Part shown: positions 21,535 to 36,500 of the stretch, one piece after another
How the letters are laid out: every line of letters begins with the position of its first letter
Numbering within the stretch: position 1 is the stretch's first letter
Source: Mermis nigrescens
Taxonomy: Eukaryota > Nematoda > Enoplea > Mermithida > Mermithidae
Direction: 5' to 3'
DNA length: 64,000 nucleotides
Assembly (NCBI GenBank): GCA_036768485.1
Contig: JAVLUZ010000143.1
Span: forward strand, 4,144,346 to 4,208,345
Program-made: the position numbers and the translations under genes
The notes under the pieces: model-generated
Seen by the model: the letters and a program-made list of their open reading frames with translations, nothing else
What the model was told of the DNA's origin: nothing
Database searches by the model: none

Positions 21535-24500
21535 CTTCAAGCGGTTGACGCGCGTTTGAAAAAAGTTATTCGCTCGGTTGTCGGTCTGTTGCACGAATTG
21601 TGCTTTGGTTGGCAATTGGTTGCCCGTCTATATTTGGTTGCCTTTGAAGCGATTGCGTTTCCCAGTCGGGTTGGCCTTCCAATTGCGCAACCGATTGTCG
21701 ATTTGCCTGAATCAATTGCGCGTTTGGCGACCGATGATTGTTATTTTTCCCGCGATTGTTGCATTGCCGACGTGATTGCGGATTCGATTGAACGGCTTGA
21801 AAATCTTGTAAGCCGACTACAATACGAAAGGATGATTTATTTGCTTTTAATCGATTCGAGAATTTTTCGGTGATAAAATAAGGAACGATTTAAAAACGTC
21901 ATTTTTGTCAGGAAAAATATTTCAAACTAATTTTAAATTGTCATTCGTGATGTTTTAATGTGAAAAGATTCAGGACTAACAAAAGATAAAAAATATTGGA
22001 AACGTTCTTTACTTAATAGCTAATCGAGACCAGTAGGCAACGTAGGCGCATGGGTAACCGAAATTCTTAGAATTTGGTTTAAAACTCCTCAAGGTTAAAA
22101 AAACCAAAAAAAAACCGAAAATTGAAGGGTGAAAACCATCGTTGTTCAACATTTCTTATCAAGTTGATGGGGCACACGTGAGCGCAATTTATTTGCCTGT
22201 GTGTCCAGGACATTTCGCACTTTACCTTATGCTATTTTCCTTGCGACTTTGTTTTATCCTTGTGTTTTTTCCTAATAAAGTATTACTATTACTATTACTA
22301 TATAAGGGAAAATAATAAAAAATAAAAAATAAAATGATAAATAATAAAATATATTAAACTATATTACACAATAAAATGAAATAATTTTAAACAAAAACTA
22401 AGAAGTCGTGAAGATAGAAAAAATTGCGCATATCGATTTATAAGAGTCTGGGGGTTTGGGTTCAAACCACACGTTGGCATGGGGGTTTAAGGGTGGTGTG
22501 CACTCCCAGAAGGCTGAATACCGCCCAGAAATCAAAATACCCCCCAGAATTCAATTTTTGAAAATTTTTTCGTTTTTTTCGCAATTTTTTGATGCTAATG
22601 GATAGTGCTCGATGAGAAAGGTTGAAAAATGATGTTTTTTCGGCATACCACAATTTTTAAGACAATTTTTGACCTTTGAAAAATCTTGCACAGACACCCC
22701 CACAATTTTGTGCTGCCCATCTATGGTTCAAACCCGCACCCATGTCGTAGTTGACAATGACATTTTTAATTTTTTACAAATGTTATAATGTGAACTGAAT
22801 TACTCTTAAAGAAACTCATTATAAAATAAAATACAATAATAATATAATTTCGCCGTTACCGTAGAAGTTCAAGTGATATCATCAAAGTAAAATTGAATAT
22901 TTAATGCCCAAAAAGTGAAAAAACGGGTAAATAAGCGAAAATTCGCGATGAAATGACTATGGTCTTGTTCCTTCTTTATCTCGCAGGCCATGATTACAAC
23001 CTGAAATTTATCAGCAAGTCTGAAGGAATTTGTATAAGCATAAAAAGCGCAAAAATTATTTTATTTTTAATACAGATCAGCTTAACCATATGCGTCCTGA
23101 CAATGTTTTATAATTAAATTGATTGTCTTGAAATAATAGATAACCATCATTCTTTGTTTTTAACTTGAAAACAAACAGCAAAAGAGTAAATTATATAAAC
23201 AAATGATAGATTTTAAATCGTAGGAACTGAATATCTGATAATCCCTTTATTTTGAAACTTTTAAAATTTTTAGCGAAAATAAGTTTTAAAGGCAGAATTT
23301 ACTACATTTACTGTTTAGTGAGAAAATTCTTTGAAATATCGAATTTCTCCTGTCTTATAAAAAACTTTTCAGGGTTTGTACACGTTGTTCAGTTCGATGA
23401 TTTATAACGAGGGTTTCATATATTAAAAAGGTTTTTGTGTAACATCAGTCTAGTCTCGATAATTTTCTGATGACATTACCCCGGAATTCACAGTGAGTTC
23501 AATAATAATAAATAACAGCGGTGCATAAAAAATATAAAAAATTTAAAAAAAACGTAGCAAATCGAATTGAGGGAAAAACTTTTCGAAAAGTACAATTATA
23601 CCTTCAAAAGTGCCTGGCGGGTGTACACCAATTCGAGTGGTTTCGAAGGGCGCTCGGGATGACGCAGTGCCATCATTAAATCCACCGATTCCGAGTGGAT
23701 CCCCACCATCGTAACCAAGGCCATCATTGCCCAAAGTGGGCGAATTAGCTAATTTTTTACCGTTTTGTCCACTCACTTGTTGTTGGGAACCATACTGTTG
23801 AGGGGGACCAACGTTCCCACTTCCATATCCATTCCCGGAAGGTCCATTATATCCGCCGCTCCCATACTGAGCACCGTTCCCTAGTAAAAAAAGTTTTTTC
23901 ATAAGGTTCACTTATAAATGTAAAAGGCGGTCCTCAAAAATCTTAGTAAATTTTGTACATGCAAATTTTAGTGTACAATAATACAGTAAGGTAACAAGTT
24001 TTGTGCAGCGAAACTAGATTTTTTACCTTCAATAGTTTAGTTTAGCCAATTCGCGGGTTGTTGACTTATCAAAATACAAAAATTACAGATACGACGCGAA
24101 GCGCCAGAAAACTTTTGATTTATTTACCGTTTTCATTCGATTCATATTTTATATCAAATTTTTTATATGTGTTAGTTTTTACATCACTTATATCATAAAT
24201 TTTCACTTTCATTTTTCATTTTCATACTTCATTAGATTTTTATAATTTGATACTCGATCTTATTATTGAAAATACTTTACAAAACTTCATTTTTACCGTC
24301 CTAAATGCAATTTTGAAACTTCATGAAGACTAACATAACAGACGATTGTCAAATTCGTACAAATTAATTTAGCATATTTACCATAATTCCAAGTCTGTCC
24401 TTTCAAAAATCTTTACAAAAAATCACAACAAAATCAGACGGTCCTGAAAAGTTTATCGATAAAAATTTTTTGTCGAATACAAAGTTATGGTAATGGATAG

Positions 24501-27500
24501 GAAACAGACATGCATGTGGGGGTCTGGATTACACGTTGGCGTGAGGGAGGGGGTTTGAATGGCTTGGAACCTCGAGAATTTTTTAAGTTTGGTATGTTAT
24601 TTTGGGGTTTTTGCCTGTTTTACATCCACCAGGCCCCAGAACTCGGTCGCTGCCATACATGCACAGCATGGGAATTCTGGGGGATTATAAAAGTGCCTTT
24701 TTTCGCCCAAAAATGGTAGGTACGCGTTGAAAACATCGTTTTTCAGCGTTTCTGACGATGATCTATCTTTCTAAAGCATAAAAACATGAAAAAATTGAAA
24801 AAAATAAAAAAACTCGAACAAATTGAACAAAATATAGTCAAGACATGAGTATAATGGCGCGAAGCACCGAAAATTTGGCACCTTCGAGCAAATAGATATT
24901 TAAAAACGCTTAAAAAAGCAAATTTTTACGCATTTTTAGAAAATTTTTGGGAATTTTCGAAAAATGGAAAAATGATAAATTTACTAGAGAAAATGAGACA
25001 AAATGAAGGCGTGGTGGTAGAAAATGGATAATTTTCTTTAAATTTGCTTAAAATGGACCAGAAACTGTAGAACAAGGTAGTTTCAATGCTAATTTAGTAA
25101 TTATGCCAGTTGTTGAGGTCATTTTGGCCCAAAAAAGCTTGTTAACAGACCCACAGACCGGCTGACTCCCCGGATCGGCCGTGCTGTGCATCTATGTGTA
25201 GAAACCACTACCGTTGGATTCGAAGTGATTGCCGCCGTTTCCACCGCATCCATTCGAACCGCATCCGTTCCTGGATATAGTCGGTGGTCCAAAAATTTTC
25301 GGTGGGCCGAGTGGTACCGCAGGAGTCGGGCCGTATTCACCCGAAGGCGGTAATTTGTAAGTCAGCCGCGATCCGGGCAAAGTCGGCGGCAGGAAAATGT
25401 TGCCTTTCCCGGAAGCCCCGCCTCCCGATTGACCGTAACCCGGCTGAGTTTGACCCTGGCCGTATCCAGCCGGTCGAGCGTTCGGTTCTTGGGTAGCCAA
25501 GCCGCAACAAAACCTATCGTTGTTATCCGGACTTATGTGGCAGTAATAATTTTTGGGACACAACGGTACGCCGTCGAAGCCGGCTCCGCATCTAACCGGA
25601 GTTTTGTTTCTTTTCAACGGTTTTCCGCCGTCGGGGCATCCGGTGGGCACGTAAGGAACCCCGTTGAATAAGTCCAACAGAGAAGGCGGTCCGAAAATCC
25701 GGCCACGACGACGTGTTGGCCCAGGGGTTCCCGGAGGCTGGCCGTAATTATTATTCGAAGGCTGGCCATAGCCAGCGCCGCCTGAGCTTGGATAATTCCC
25801 ACCGGAACTCGAATACGGACCGCCGGACGGCGGAAAAGCTGAGGCCGATCCGGTTGCGCACCGTAGGCGACGTCGTCGTCGCCGGTTGGCGAATCATGAC
25901 GCAGATTAGATTTCGCTCTCAAATTGAAGATCTTGTGAAACATATCGGAGTCGGTCCTGAGAGGAGGAAACTTATTAGGGGCCATTGGTTGGATAAGGCT
26001 AGGGGCCTCTATTATCTTACTTTGATTCATCTGATCCCATTGAGGCGTTATTGGCCGCTTAGTAGGGTCCAAAGGCGTCGTAGGCTGATCAGTATTGATC
26101 GGTTCAGACGGAGTGGGTAAAGAAAGAGTTTGACTTGATTCTACGCTCTTCTGATCCAGTGATGGATTAGTCCGACTATTTCGGGAGGTATCCGGCGGAC
26201 TTGTATCTCTATTTATGGTTTCTGGAACAGGTTGAATATCCGATGGGCTTGCCTCCCTGCTTATGATTCCCAAATTGGATTGGGCATCCGGTGGGCTTTT
26301 ATCCCTGGTTATTATTCCCAGGGCGGATTGAGCATGGGAGGCAGTGCGGGGGGTAGCGTGGGACGACAAAGATTCATGTTTCGACTGGGCCATTGGACGG
26401 AGCGTTCCGGGTTGATTGCTATAGGTCAAAGGTTGATCGCGGAACGGTTGAGGGCTCACCGAATCATCGGAATTTGGGGCTTGATCCCCGTCGGACCTCG
26501 CTCCCAATTCGGGACCGACCGAATCGGGCGACACGAGCGACACGCCGTTGACGGAATCTGCCGTCAGCGGAACGTGGGCCGGCGACAGGGGTACGATTTG
26601 AGGGGCGTCAATGGGGACGCCCGGCTGCACGGGAACGCTCGCGCAGCAAATACCGGTACGAAAACCTTGTTGACAGTAGTACCCGTCAGGACAGTCGATT
26701 CCGTCGCCCTCCATGCCGCAAATGATCGGTTTCCGTCCACCGAGAGGCAAAAGATTCCCCGGGCAGAGACCGAGTGGAACGGCTGAATTCAAATTTACAA
26801 ATTTTACTCAATTGAAAAATCAATAACAAAATATTTGTAAAAACAACAAATGCAGAATATCGCTCGATAGTCATTATCAGACATGCACAGTGTGGAACTT
26901 CTGGGGGTGAAACCAAAAACTTTTTCTAAAGCGCTTTGTTTGGTCCAAGAAGAGGCATGCACAGTACGAGGATTCTGGGGAGTGAAATTTTAAAGTGCTT
27001 TCGGGCTCAAAAATGGTAGATATGCGTCAAAAAACATCATTTTTGGTGTTTCTGACGATGCTTTATCGTTCTAGGGCGTAAACACATTAAAAATTTTCGA
27101 AGAAAATCACAAATTTAAATAAATTGGACACGAATATTTGACACTTTGAGCAAATTGATGGCTAGAAACGCTGAAAACAGGCACCTTTTTTGCGAAAATT
27201 TGTGAAATGATGACTTCTGAGGGGCTGAGAAATTTTCTGCAGAAGGGGTGAAAAACCTCCTTCCCCAAACCCCCCACAAGATCATGTATGTTTACGAACT
27301 GTAGATGCGTGTTAAAAGCGTTATTGCTTTATGTTTCTGACGATACTCCATCTTCTAGAACGTAAAAGCATAGTAAAATTCGGACAGATATCAAAAAATT
27401 CAATACCAGCGGATAAAGTATCGACAAAATGGATTTCTAAAAATAAACAATACCTTTCCTACGAATTTTTTTGAAAAATCGCGAATCTGAGGGGGTGCAA

Positions 27501-30500
27501 AGATAATAAATTTTTTGGACGGGAGCTTGAAACATTATTGGGAAGGGGGGTCAAAACCTCTCACATCATTTATGGTCATTATTCTGTTTTTCTAATTTTA
27601 TTTGATACGTTTAACGTCCTGGTGAAAATGATTCGGCATGTTTTACATTTAGGAATAGAAGTTAAGTATTAAACAAAAATAACTTTATCATTTGTATGCA
27701 TCTTTCGTTCAATGATGTCAAAATAAAGTTCAATGTGTCAAAATAATTGATAGTTGCAAAAACTTCGTAGCTTCCGTTGTTATATTTTCTTAAAATTTAT
27801 TAAAAGAGGATATCGAATTGGCAGAGTTGGAATAAGTCGAACATTTTTTAAAATGACGGAAATCGCACTAAAAAGCCAATAGGGAGCTCATATACAAACT
27901 TACTTGTAGTTGAAGAACCTGAAAATTGTCAAGGGATGAAAACGGTTTTGAAAACTTAATCATACCATCCAGAAACCTAATTTTTCGAAGTTTCTAATCA
28001 GGCTCAAATAATAACGAAAAAGATTTAAAAATATTTCAAATGGAGGTCAGGGTTGCTCTCCTGGAATACCTAGCATTTTCGCGCTAATCTGAGTGCACCT
28101 GCATCTGTCAACAGAGCCCCTAGTGAACTTTCAGATTGGAGCTTTGGGGTCTGGAGCTCAGAAGGCGGAAAGAGATAGTTTTATAATAAAAATAAGGCAA
28201 AGCAAAGACCTTAAATGTATGAGAATCAAAATTTTTTGAACAAATACCTGAAATTGACCAAGCACTGTGGGATAAGGTCTATTATCATCGAATTTGAACC
28301 ATTTTTTCCGGACCTCAGCACAGACCGGGCTTCCACCCAAGACCGACATTATTATGTACATATTCCCGATAAAATGTCGTACTCAAATCCAGATTTTTGA
28401 GTCTTTTCATCCCATTTCGAATGTATTATTTAAGAAAAGATTATTTGAACGAGCCAGGGCCTTAGACCGCTTCTATACTTGCTATATTTTATGTTAAATA
28501 AACTAATTGAAACAAGATTCAATTAGCTGAAATTAAGGCATCAACTTTGCCAAAAAATTATGCAAACATTTGAAATATGATCGTTAATTAATTTTAAATA
28601 TAAATTTAACTAATTATAAATTTGAAATCATTGGTAGCAGCAATCTTATACGTATGATTTTTGCTTCGACATTTACTAACTTTTCAAGCAATCTGTTTCA
28701 CACAGTGTACGCGTGCCGAAATTGTTCTGATTTCCTTGACAGCCACTAAAGTAGAATAATCTGCACTGATCCCATCCCGGATCGTAATACCAACGCAAAT
28801 GCGATCCTTTGCACGGGCCATCTACCTTGGGCTGGAAGCAGTGATCTTTTTGAGGATACAATCGGGGTCCTAAAGACACGGTAAAACACCAAAAATAAAA
28901 ACATGAAACAAAAAAGGAGCAAATGGAATCGAAAATAAACAAAAAATAAATACTGAAGGAAGAATAAATTTAAAAATAATAAAAATTTGAAAATATCGTA
29001 TTCGCAAATAAAACATCTAAACTGAAAGTAAAAATACAGAAAATAATAGAAATACTGCAAGAAATTTATTTTTTCGTAAAACTGAAAATATAATTGAAAA
29101 TAATAAGTGAAAATAATGAATAAGAAACAATATGGAACACATGCTGTCGATAATAGGTGGGCGGCACCAAAGTTCTGGGGGCAGGGGTGCAAGATTTTTT
29201 CAAAGGTCAAAAAATGGCCTTTAAAATGGCGGTATGGCGAAAAACACCATTTTTCAACGTTTCTCATCAAGCATTATCCATTGGCATAAAAAATTGCGAA
29301 AAAAACAAAAAAAAAGAATTTAAAATTGAATTCTGGGGTGGTATTTTGATTTCTGGGGGGGTGGCATTTGGTTTCTCGGGGGATGCATACTCCCCAATCC
29401 CCCTCCACGCTCAGGTATGCTGTCGATGCAAGCTGCTGTTAGCTACACGAAAAACGACTTCACAATAAGCTTCTGTTTGAATTTAAATTTCTAAAGCTAA
29501 GAAAGTTACCTAATAATTCAATGTTCTGAATCGTAACTAGAATGAAAATTACGTGAGCAGCAGAAAAAGGCCATCTTATACAGTGAGTAACAAAAATTTT
29601 TACACTGACGAGTTGTAAATAAAGAACACTAAAGTACAAATGAAAATCAGAGAGAGTACTAAGAGCACATATGATCGTGTGGGGATGGAATTTAGTGACA
29701 CTTGAGACCCAAATTCCCACAGAATCTGAAGTACTCTCCATAATTGAAATTTTGGCACATTTACCGCTATTTTCGCTCCATCAGAGCCCAGAATTTAGTC
29801 GCTGCCCATGTTCGACTAAGAAAATTGTTTAACATGATTCGTTTTTCTTTTTTACCTGTTTCGGAAAAGCCTAAAACATTTGCAAAGCATATTTCCGAAA
29901 GAATAAAAATTAAACGATGACAGTAACATATTCCAAGTTGGGTGCTGTGTCAAAGTATGGCATTTGCTAGTATATATGCTTTCCATTTGCTCCATTTATT
30001 AGAAAAAGGAATATGTGAACAGTAGCTGATCTGAAGATATAAGACAGTGTTTTTAATGACCATGTTTACCTCGCTTCTGTGGTCTATAAATAGTGTTTAT
30101 AGGGCAGTGAAGAATTCGTGCAATCTAAAATTACATTGAATCGTCTTATTTTACTTCATTTCATTATTATTGTATTTTTAATTTTGTTATTTTGCAATTT
30201 TATGGTTCAAGAGATTTGTAAGCGAAAAATTTATCAAACTCAGCACATTTTGTCGAGCTTTTTCAAAGAAATTAACAAAAAATTTTGGATCACACCAAAT
30301 CGTAAAATGATACTGATAAAATGATGATAGCGCAAGCATTATTTTTCGCAAAATTTTGGGAAATTGGATTTTTCAGGATACTCCAAAAAGAATGCGAGTA
30401 AAATTCAACACGAAAAGCGCTATTTTGTGTTTAAATAACAAAGCTGGATTTTTAGAGCTTGTTTCGAATTTTTTATAAAAGTTTCGGTTTCGATCCCGAA

Positions 30501-33500
30501 TGAAAATTCTGTATCTACAACGGAATGCGCATAAATATAGACAGACAGTAAATTAAAATGTGACACACAGCTTAACATTATTCCAGAGCAGTCAACGAAT
30601 TCGTAGGAAAAGGGTGCAGGCACGTATCTCTAGGGGAATTGGGGGCGTAGGACCTTATCCAAAATTCAGAAAAATCGGAAAAATATGAACTTTTTAAACG
30701 TTATTTTGTGCTATTTTTGGCGTTTTTGAGCTAGCCCTCCCAAAATTGGTGTTGGTCCTCCAAAATAGGACGCCAGCTACGTGCTTGAAAGGGTGCACGA
30801 TGATTCAGCTCGCTAATAAACGCTTCGTGCAATTCAAACACTTCTTCTAATCTATGTACAAATTTCACAGCGGTATTTGTGCGAGAAACACTTCAAAATG
30901 TTGTTTCTAAAGTGACTTTCTTGAGCTTCAAAAATTGTTTGCGCATTAGAACCATAATGTTTAACGTTTTTGACGAAGAACTTCAAAAAAACATACAAAG
31001 TTCTCCGAATTCGACGCTTAGCGCCCAACAATTGATATTCATGACTTAAAATCACTGAGGACGCTGAAACTGCATATATTAAAAGGTTTCATGTAATATT
31101 GAAGATTCTACGAAGTCAGCAGCTTTCAGCGGAGGTCAGCCAGCATCTATTTAGGGGTCAAGCTCCCAAAGCACGAGGTTTTAGAAATGAAGCCCCAAAA
31201 ACTACCTATCGAAGAAATGTTTGTTTCGCAATATGCATACACATGGCTACAGGCATCCGAATTCTAGGGGTCTGGATGGATCAAAATTGTCAAAAATGGC
31301 AAAAAACGTCAAAAATATAATTTTGGAGAAATAAAGCCATTTTGGATTCTCGGCTTCTAAATCCCGAATTCTTAGGCAAGTAGCTGACCTTCTAAATCTG
31401 GGCGGACTGAAATTTTGAAGTCAGATATCTCAACAACCACTCGTAGACAGGAAGAAATAATGATTTTTTTGAGCATTTCTCAACGAGCTGTACACACTAG
31501 AGAGAAAAAAATTTTCAAAAAATTCAAAAATCCCAACAGCTCTGAATCATATTCAAAAATGTGTTGCATAAAATGGTCGCACAATCCTGGTACACTGCAA
31601 AGGTAAACAATATGTACGAAAAATTAATATAATCCTGCAAAACGCGTGAAAAAATTCTGACACATTCATTATGCCTTACTGAATTAGCTCAAGACAGCAC
31701 TTATACTAAACCAATACATCTGACGCGAAGCGCCCAAAAATTTTATGGTTACTAGTTCAAAAGATTGCTAGAATCAGTTCTGCCAGTCTGTCCAATGAGC
31801 TTCGAGAATTTTCGATTTTTTCCTTTGGGGAACCCTTGTAAAAACTGATTGTATTTAAAAATTTTGGGGGATCAGTCCTCCCACAGCTACGTGCCTGCAA
31901 ATCCCACTCCGTACGCCCATGTTTAGTTACCTCCCGGTACGGTAGGCGGTCCCAGTAGCTTAGCTGCGTGTCGTTGGCCATTCCTGTGCTGCGAGCTAAA
32001 AATTCCCTGAGTGCTCCTGTGCAGCACGCAGCCGCCAGGCGGGCAAACGCCAGTTTGCCGCTCTTGATAAGAGTCGTCGTGCCCACCACCGTCGCCTATA
32101 TTTCGTCGTTGCCGACTGTACGACTGATCCGTTTGAGGTGCTTGAGACGAGACATTTAATGCAAAAACATAGAATAGAATAAAAAATGGTAAAAACTAAT
32201 AATTCTGTCTGACTCAACGGGAAAAAGGAAAAGTTAACAGATGGAAAATAAAAAGGACGGACGAAATAGACGAGTGCAATCTCGATATAATGAATGCAAA
32301 AAGACGCAGAACTATTATGCGAAAGAACGGTGATTGGGAACTTGCCGACGAATTTGAGTTTGCAAGCGACTCAAACTTTCATCCGTACCTTCAGGCGCGG
32401 ATTAAGAGGGGGCGGGGAAGGGGTGCCGGCCCCCCAGTCGTCCAAAAGTGCTTGAGCGCAATAGAGAATAACGTGTATTTTATTGATGATTTTAGCCATT
32501 TTTGTCTCACGAGTTTTCAAATTTTTACGGAGCTTCGCGCCGGGTAGTAGTACTCATTTAAGACATTTATTGACTTTCCTGGCGCTCAGAAGACTTTATT
32601 TTTACAATAGAAGTTTTGTTAATGTATAGAACAATGTTTTTTTAGTCCGTACAATGATTTCTCGAGTGTTTTTTCGGTGCGTTGTGCTGATTTTTGCACT
32701 AATGTTGCGCGTTTTTAGCATAAAACTTCCAAAGTTTTTTTACATGTTTTCGGATCACAAATGATTCTGTCCACCAAAAGACGAAAATACCGTTACTTTA
32801 AGCACAATGGACGGATTTTTTTGAACAATCTTCGCCACTATTAAGAACGTTTGGGGTTCCACCCCCATCAGAAAATCATGTATTCGCCACTGCGTGCCTT
32901 GCATTTTGTGCCCGTTTTTTCTCATTAAAAACTGAACGACCTTTCATACGCTGCACTTTTTAATCAGGACCGTGTGTTGTACACTGCTGCTTTCTGGACT
33001 ATATGTACGTATATGCATAGCACGGAAATTCGGATCAGCCACTAAAAAGTTTTATATTAGTGCCTTTTTGGGCTAGAAACGATGGTCATTGACGTTATGA
33101 AGAATGCTCATTGCTCATTCTTCCTAACTTTATAGGAACTTCAGAAGAAATTTGAAAAAATTGAGTAAATTCATACATGTAAGAGGGGAGATAAATGGAT
33201 TTCCCCACTCAAAGTCGGCTGTCCCTCCATCCCTCAAAGTCAGAAAGTCTTGACCCCAATGTTTTGAAAGAATCGAATTTTTTCGGCCGTTTTTAGGTGT
33301 TTCTTGGCCGTTTTGGGCCGAGAATCGGAGGTCATTTGCTCCCTTCCCAAATTGGCGGGGATCCCGCCTCGAATTTTCGAGCTGCTACATGTATAAGTAA
33401 ATTGAGCCAAATACATATATTCAAAAAAGAGTACATGGCGTAAGGCGAAGGAAAATTCGACACTTTGAGCCAATAGTTAGGTAAAGGCACTTATAACAGC

Positions 33501-36500
33501 ACAGCTTCTACAATTTTTTTCTGAACATTGACAATTGTGGGGTCACAGGCTTGCTTGCAGCCATGCGTGCACATGTGGAAGATGGTAAAAACATAAAATT
33601 TTCTGGATAAACGGTGGCAAATTGAAAGCTAAAATCTTATGAAATTGACGATTTTCCTTTAAAAGAGCTTGAAATTGACAAGAAACTACAGATTAACATA
33701 GTTTTAAGGCTAATTTAGTATTTATATCAGGTTTTTCGTCATTTTGGCTCAAAAAGCTCAATATTTGAGTCCAGACTGGTAGAACCCCAGATCGGCCATG
33801 CTGTGCGGTCATGCTCGTAGCGATTTTGCGCGGAGGTCACTAGCCTTTCTTGGGGTCTAAACCTTTTAACCACCCCCACGAGAACACGCCTTTTCTGAAC
33901 TCTCATAAATTATAGGATATAAAATACAGAATATAAGAATAAAGCCATTGAAATACCGTAATATGCGGGAGCCTGTTGAGGTACGGGTTCGTAATCGGGA
34001 TTGGGGGCGTATTCGGGCGTATAGCCCGCGCCGCCGCCCTCTTCGCTGGCATAGGGACAGCACGAAAAATCTATGCCGTTAAAGTAGCAGCTAGTTTGGG
34101 GAGGGCACTGATCCTTGCCGGGCAAGCACAAGATTGGACGTCCGTCTCTGTGAAGCACCGGCGGTTCACCGAACGGACATTTTGGCACGTCGGCGTAAGG
34201 GGCTGCTCCCGATCCGTAGGACGTAGGGGGCCATGCCTGAGTGGGGGCAGGCGGCAAGTCGTAAGCCGATCCTTGTCCGTTCGGATAAGAGGCGTAGTCG
34301 TTGACCAGGGGTAGAGAAGGGGCGGGTGCGACTAGAGGAAAATTCGCAACACCCTGATCCTGACCCCCGCCTTGTTGAACGGGCTGGGCGCCTTGATCGA
34401 ATCCACCCGGTTGATTCCGGTACCCATCGACCGGCTCTAGTCCGCCTCGGGCGTTTATTGGGGGCAGTAGTTGAGGCGGTCCTGGAAAAATTGTCTCATC
34501 GGAATAAAGAGTCCGTTTGACGTAGTAACTTAATGTGAAGCCCTAAGCGATAGAGAGATAGAAAGGAAAATTAGTGACACGGTTGATTAGACAGAAGATC
34601 CGAATGGAGCACAAATAATGCGTCTTTTTATAGAAAGCTGTATCAGCAGAAGGCAACATATAGAGAAATAGCAGATGCCCAGCCTGAGCCAGTGAGTAAA
34701 AAAGGAAGGAATTCATGCAAGGACGGCTGGCAAAAGAAAAATGGGTATTTAATTTTTTAAGTGCTTAAAAATTGATGCCCGATCTTTTCGCGAGAGGGAT
34801 TTTCAATTGTTCCAATTTATGCGGTTTATTCAATTTAATTTAAAATATATATTTTAAAGAAATTCTTGGTCAGAAAATCAAGCAAATGTTCTGATTTGGG
34901 ATCAAGAGCCCGCGCTATCCTCCTAACCGGAATTTTCCAAGACACTCAATGTATGTCCCAGCCCATACCGTGCGCGAAAGACCAAAAGCACCCTGAAATG
35001 TGAAAAAGAAATTTTCCGAAAAAGGCAGACAGAGTGGCGCATAAGGTCAAGTCTTGATTTCACTACAAATGATTTCACAGCTTTGCTACGCCGTTTTGAA
35101 GTTACTTGCATTCCCGTTACATCCGCAGCGCTTTTTATTCGGCTCAAAAAGCCATCGATCCACGAACTTGTTGCATTTCGCGGGCGATAAGCATTGCCGT
35201 GGAAATAATTTGGATGGCACATAAGGAGCTTTGGAATAAATACTTTGAGAGAAAATTGTTAATTTATAGGATTTCACTTCCATGTATTATTTGTTACAAT
35301 CTAAATGCATGTCATTGAAGGAGCCGCGGCAAGATAAAGCGTAAGCTGGCATTTGATTTAAGGGGGACAAATGAATATAGCATAATGATGACCGCAAATG
35401 CACAACATGTGGTCAGTCTGGCTAGTCAGCCGGTATGGGGGCCAAATATTGAATTTTTAGGTCCAAAATGACGGCAAAAAGTGGTATAGATGCTAAAGTA
35501 GCGCTCAATTATATTAATCTACAGTTTCTGGCCAATTTCAAGCACTTTTGAAAAAAATTTTTCATTTCATCGTTTTCTAGCTTTCTTATTTTCATTCTTG
35601 GAAGTTTAGAACCACAAACCTTTCATGTGAACGTCGATAACGACCAGGCAAGCACATTTGGGTTGGGGTTTAACCCTTCGATAATGGAAAAGCGGAAACT
35701 CTCTCTGAAATATAAGGCGATGCAAAGGCCAAACGGATGGAAATCAATTCGGCAAAAGTGCTTGAAATTTACCAGAAACTGTTATTTAGCATAGTTTTGC
35801 GCTATTATGCATTTATGTCATATATTGAGGCCGTTCCGACTTAAAAAGCTCTCTATCTGACCCCCCAGATCGGCTGACCCCCACAAGAACGATCATTCCA
35901 TGCATTTATTCAATAATGATTTTCATCACTTAGCGACATCGAAATATGTGGAAAAGCTACTAAGACTGAGGAAATCAGGGACATCATTTGTAGGAAAATC
36001 CCTGAAAGTCGTCGCTTTTTCAATAAAATCAGCGACTTTTTAGATAAGTTTCTGTTGTAAAAGTAAAAACATAAAATTGTACGTTACTGAGATCGTGAAA
36101 AATCAAAGGAAGCCGCCAAATACATTTATACTCGTTTTTACTGTCAATTTGAGTTCAGGCTCTTTTATCAATACGTATTTATTTATTTTTAAATAATAAA
36201 ACATATCATTTTCAAAAGAAACTAAAACGTCACTTCAAACCAGTTCTTATTATGAAGACTTTTTCGACAATTTATAAATATGAATTACTCATATTTTTTA
36301 TTATCCACCTTCATTCGATTCTTTTAACTATCCAGTCTTTCAAATAACAGTGAAGCTTAGAGCTAAGTACAGCGATGTACGACATATGATATGGCACAGT
36401 TGTCTTGGTAATTATAATGCTGATAATGCATATAATAGTTGAATAAATAAATAAGTATTTAATGGATACATTATTCATCTTAAATGTCATTTGAAAGCAA

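Noticed and set aside
21191..21873. Overlapping plus- and minus-strand open frames of 105-122 codons
   Set aside because: Other-phase readings of the Gln/Asn-rich exons; only the frame that leads into the Kunitz cysteines was kept.
25839..25861. 23-nt intron in the lustrin exon
   Set aside because: It has GT..AG and restores frame and phase but is far below known nematode intron sizes; a 62-nt intron or a homopolymer indel is more likely.
26232..26786. 184-codon plus-strand open frame
   Set aside because: Antisense shadow of the lustrin 2 exon, Arg/Gly-rich as expected for the reverse of Pro/Ser-rich coding.
28746..29270. 174-codon hydrophobic minus-strand frame resembling a membrane protein
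   Set aside because: Formed by AT-rich intron and a family A copy read through into the wrong frame of the Kunitz 8 exon; Phe/Tyr/Leu richness reflects T-rich DNA.
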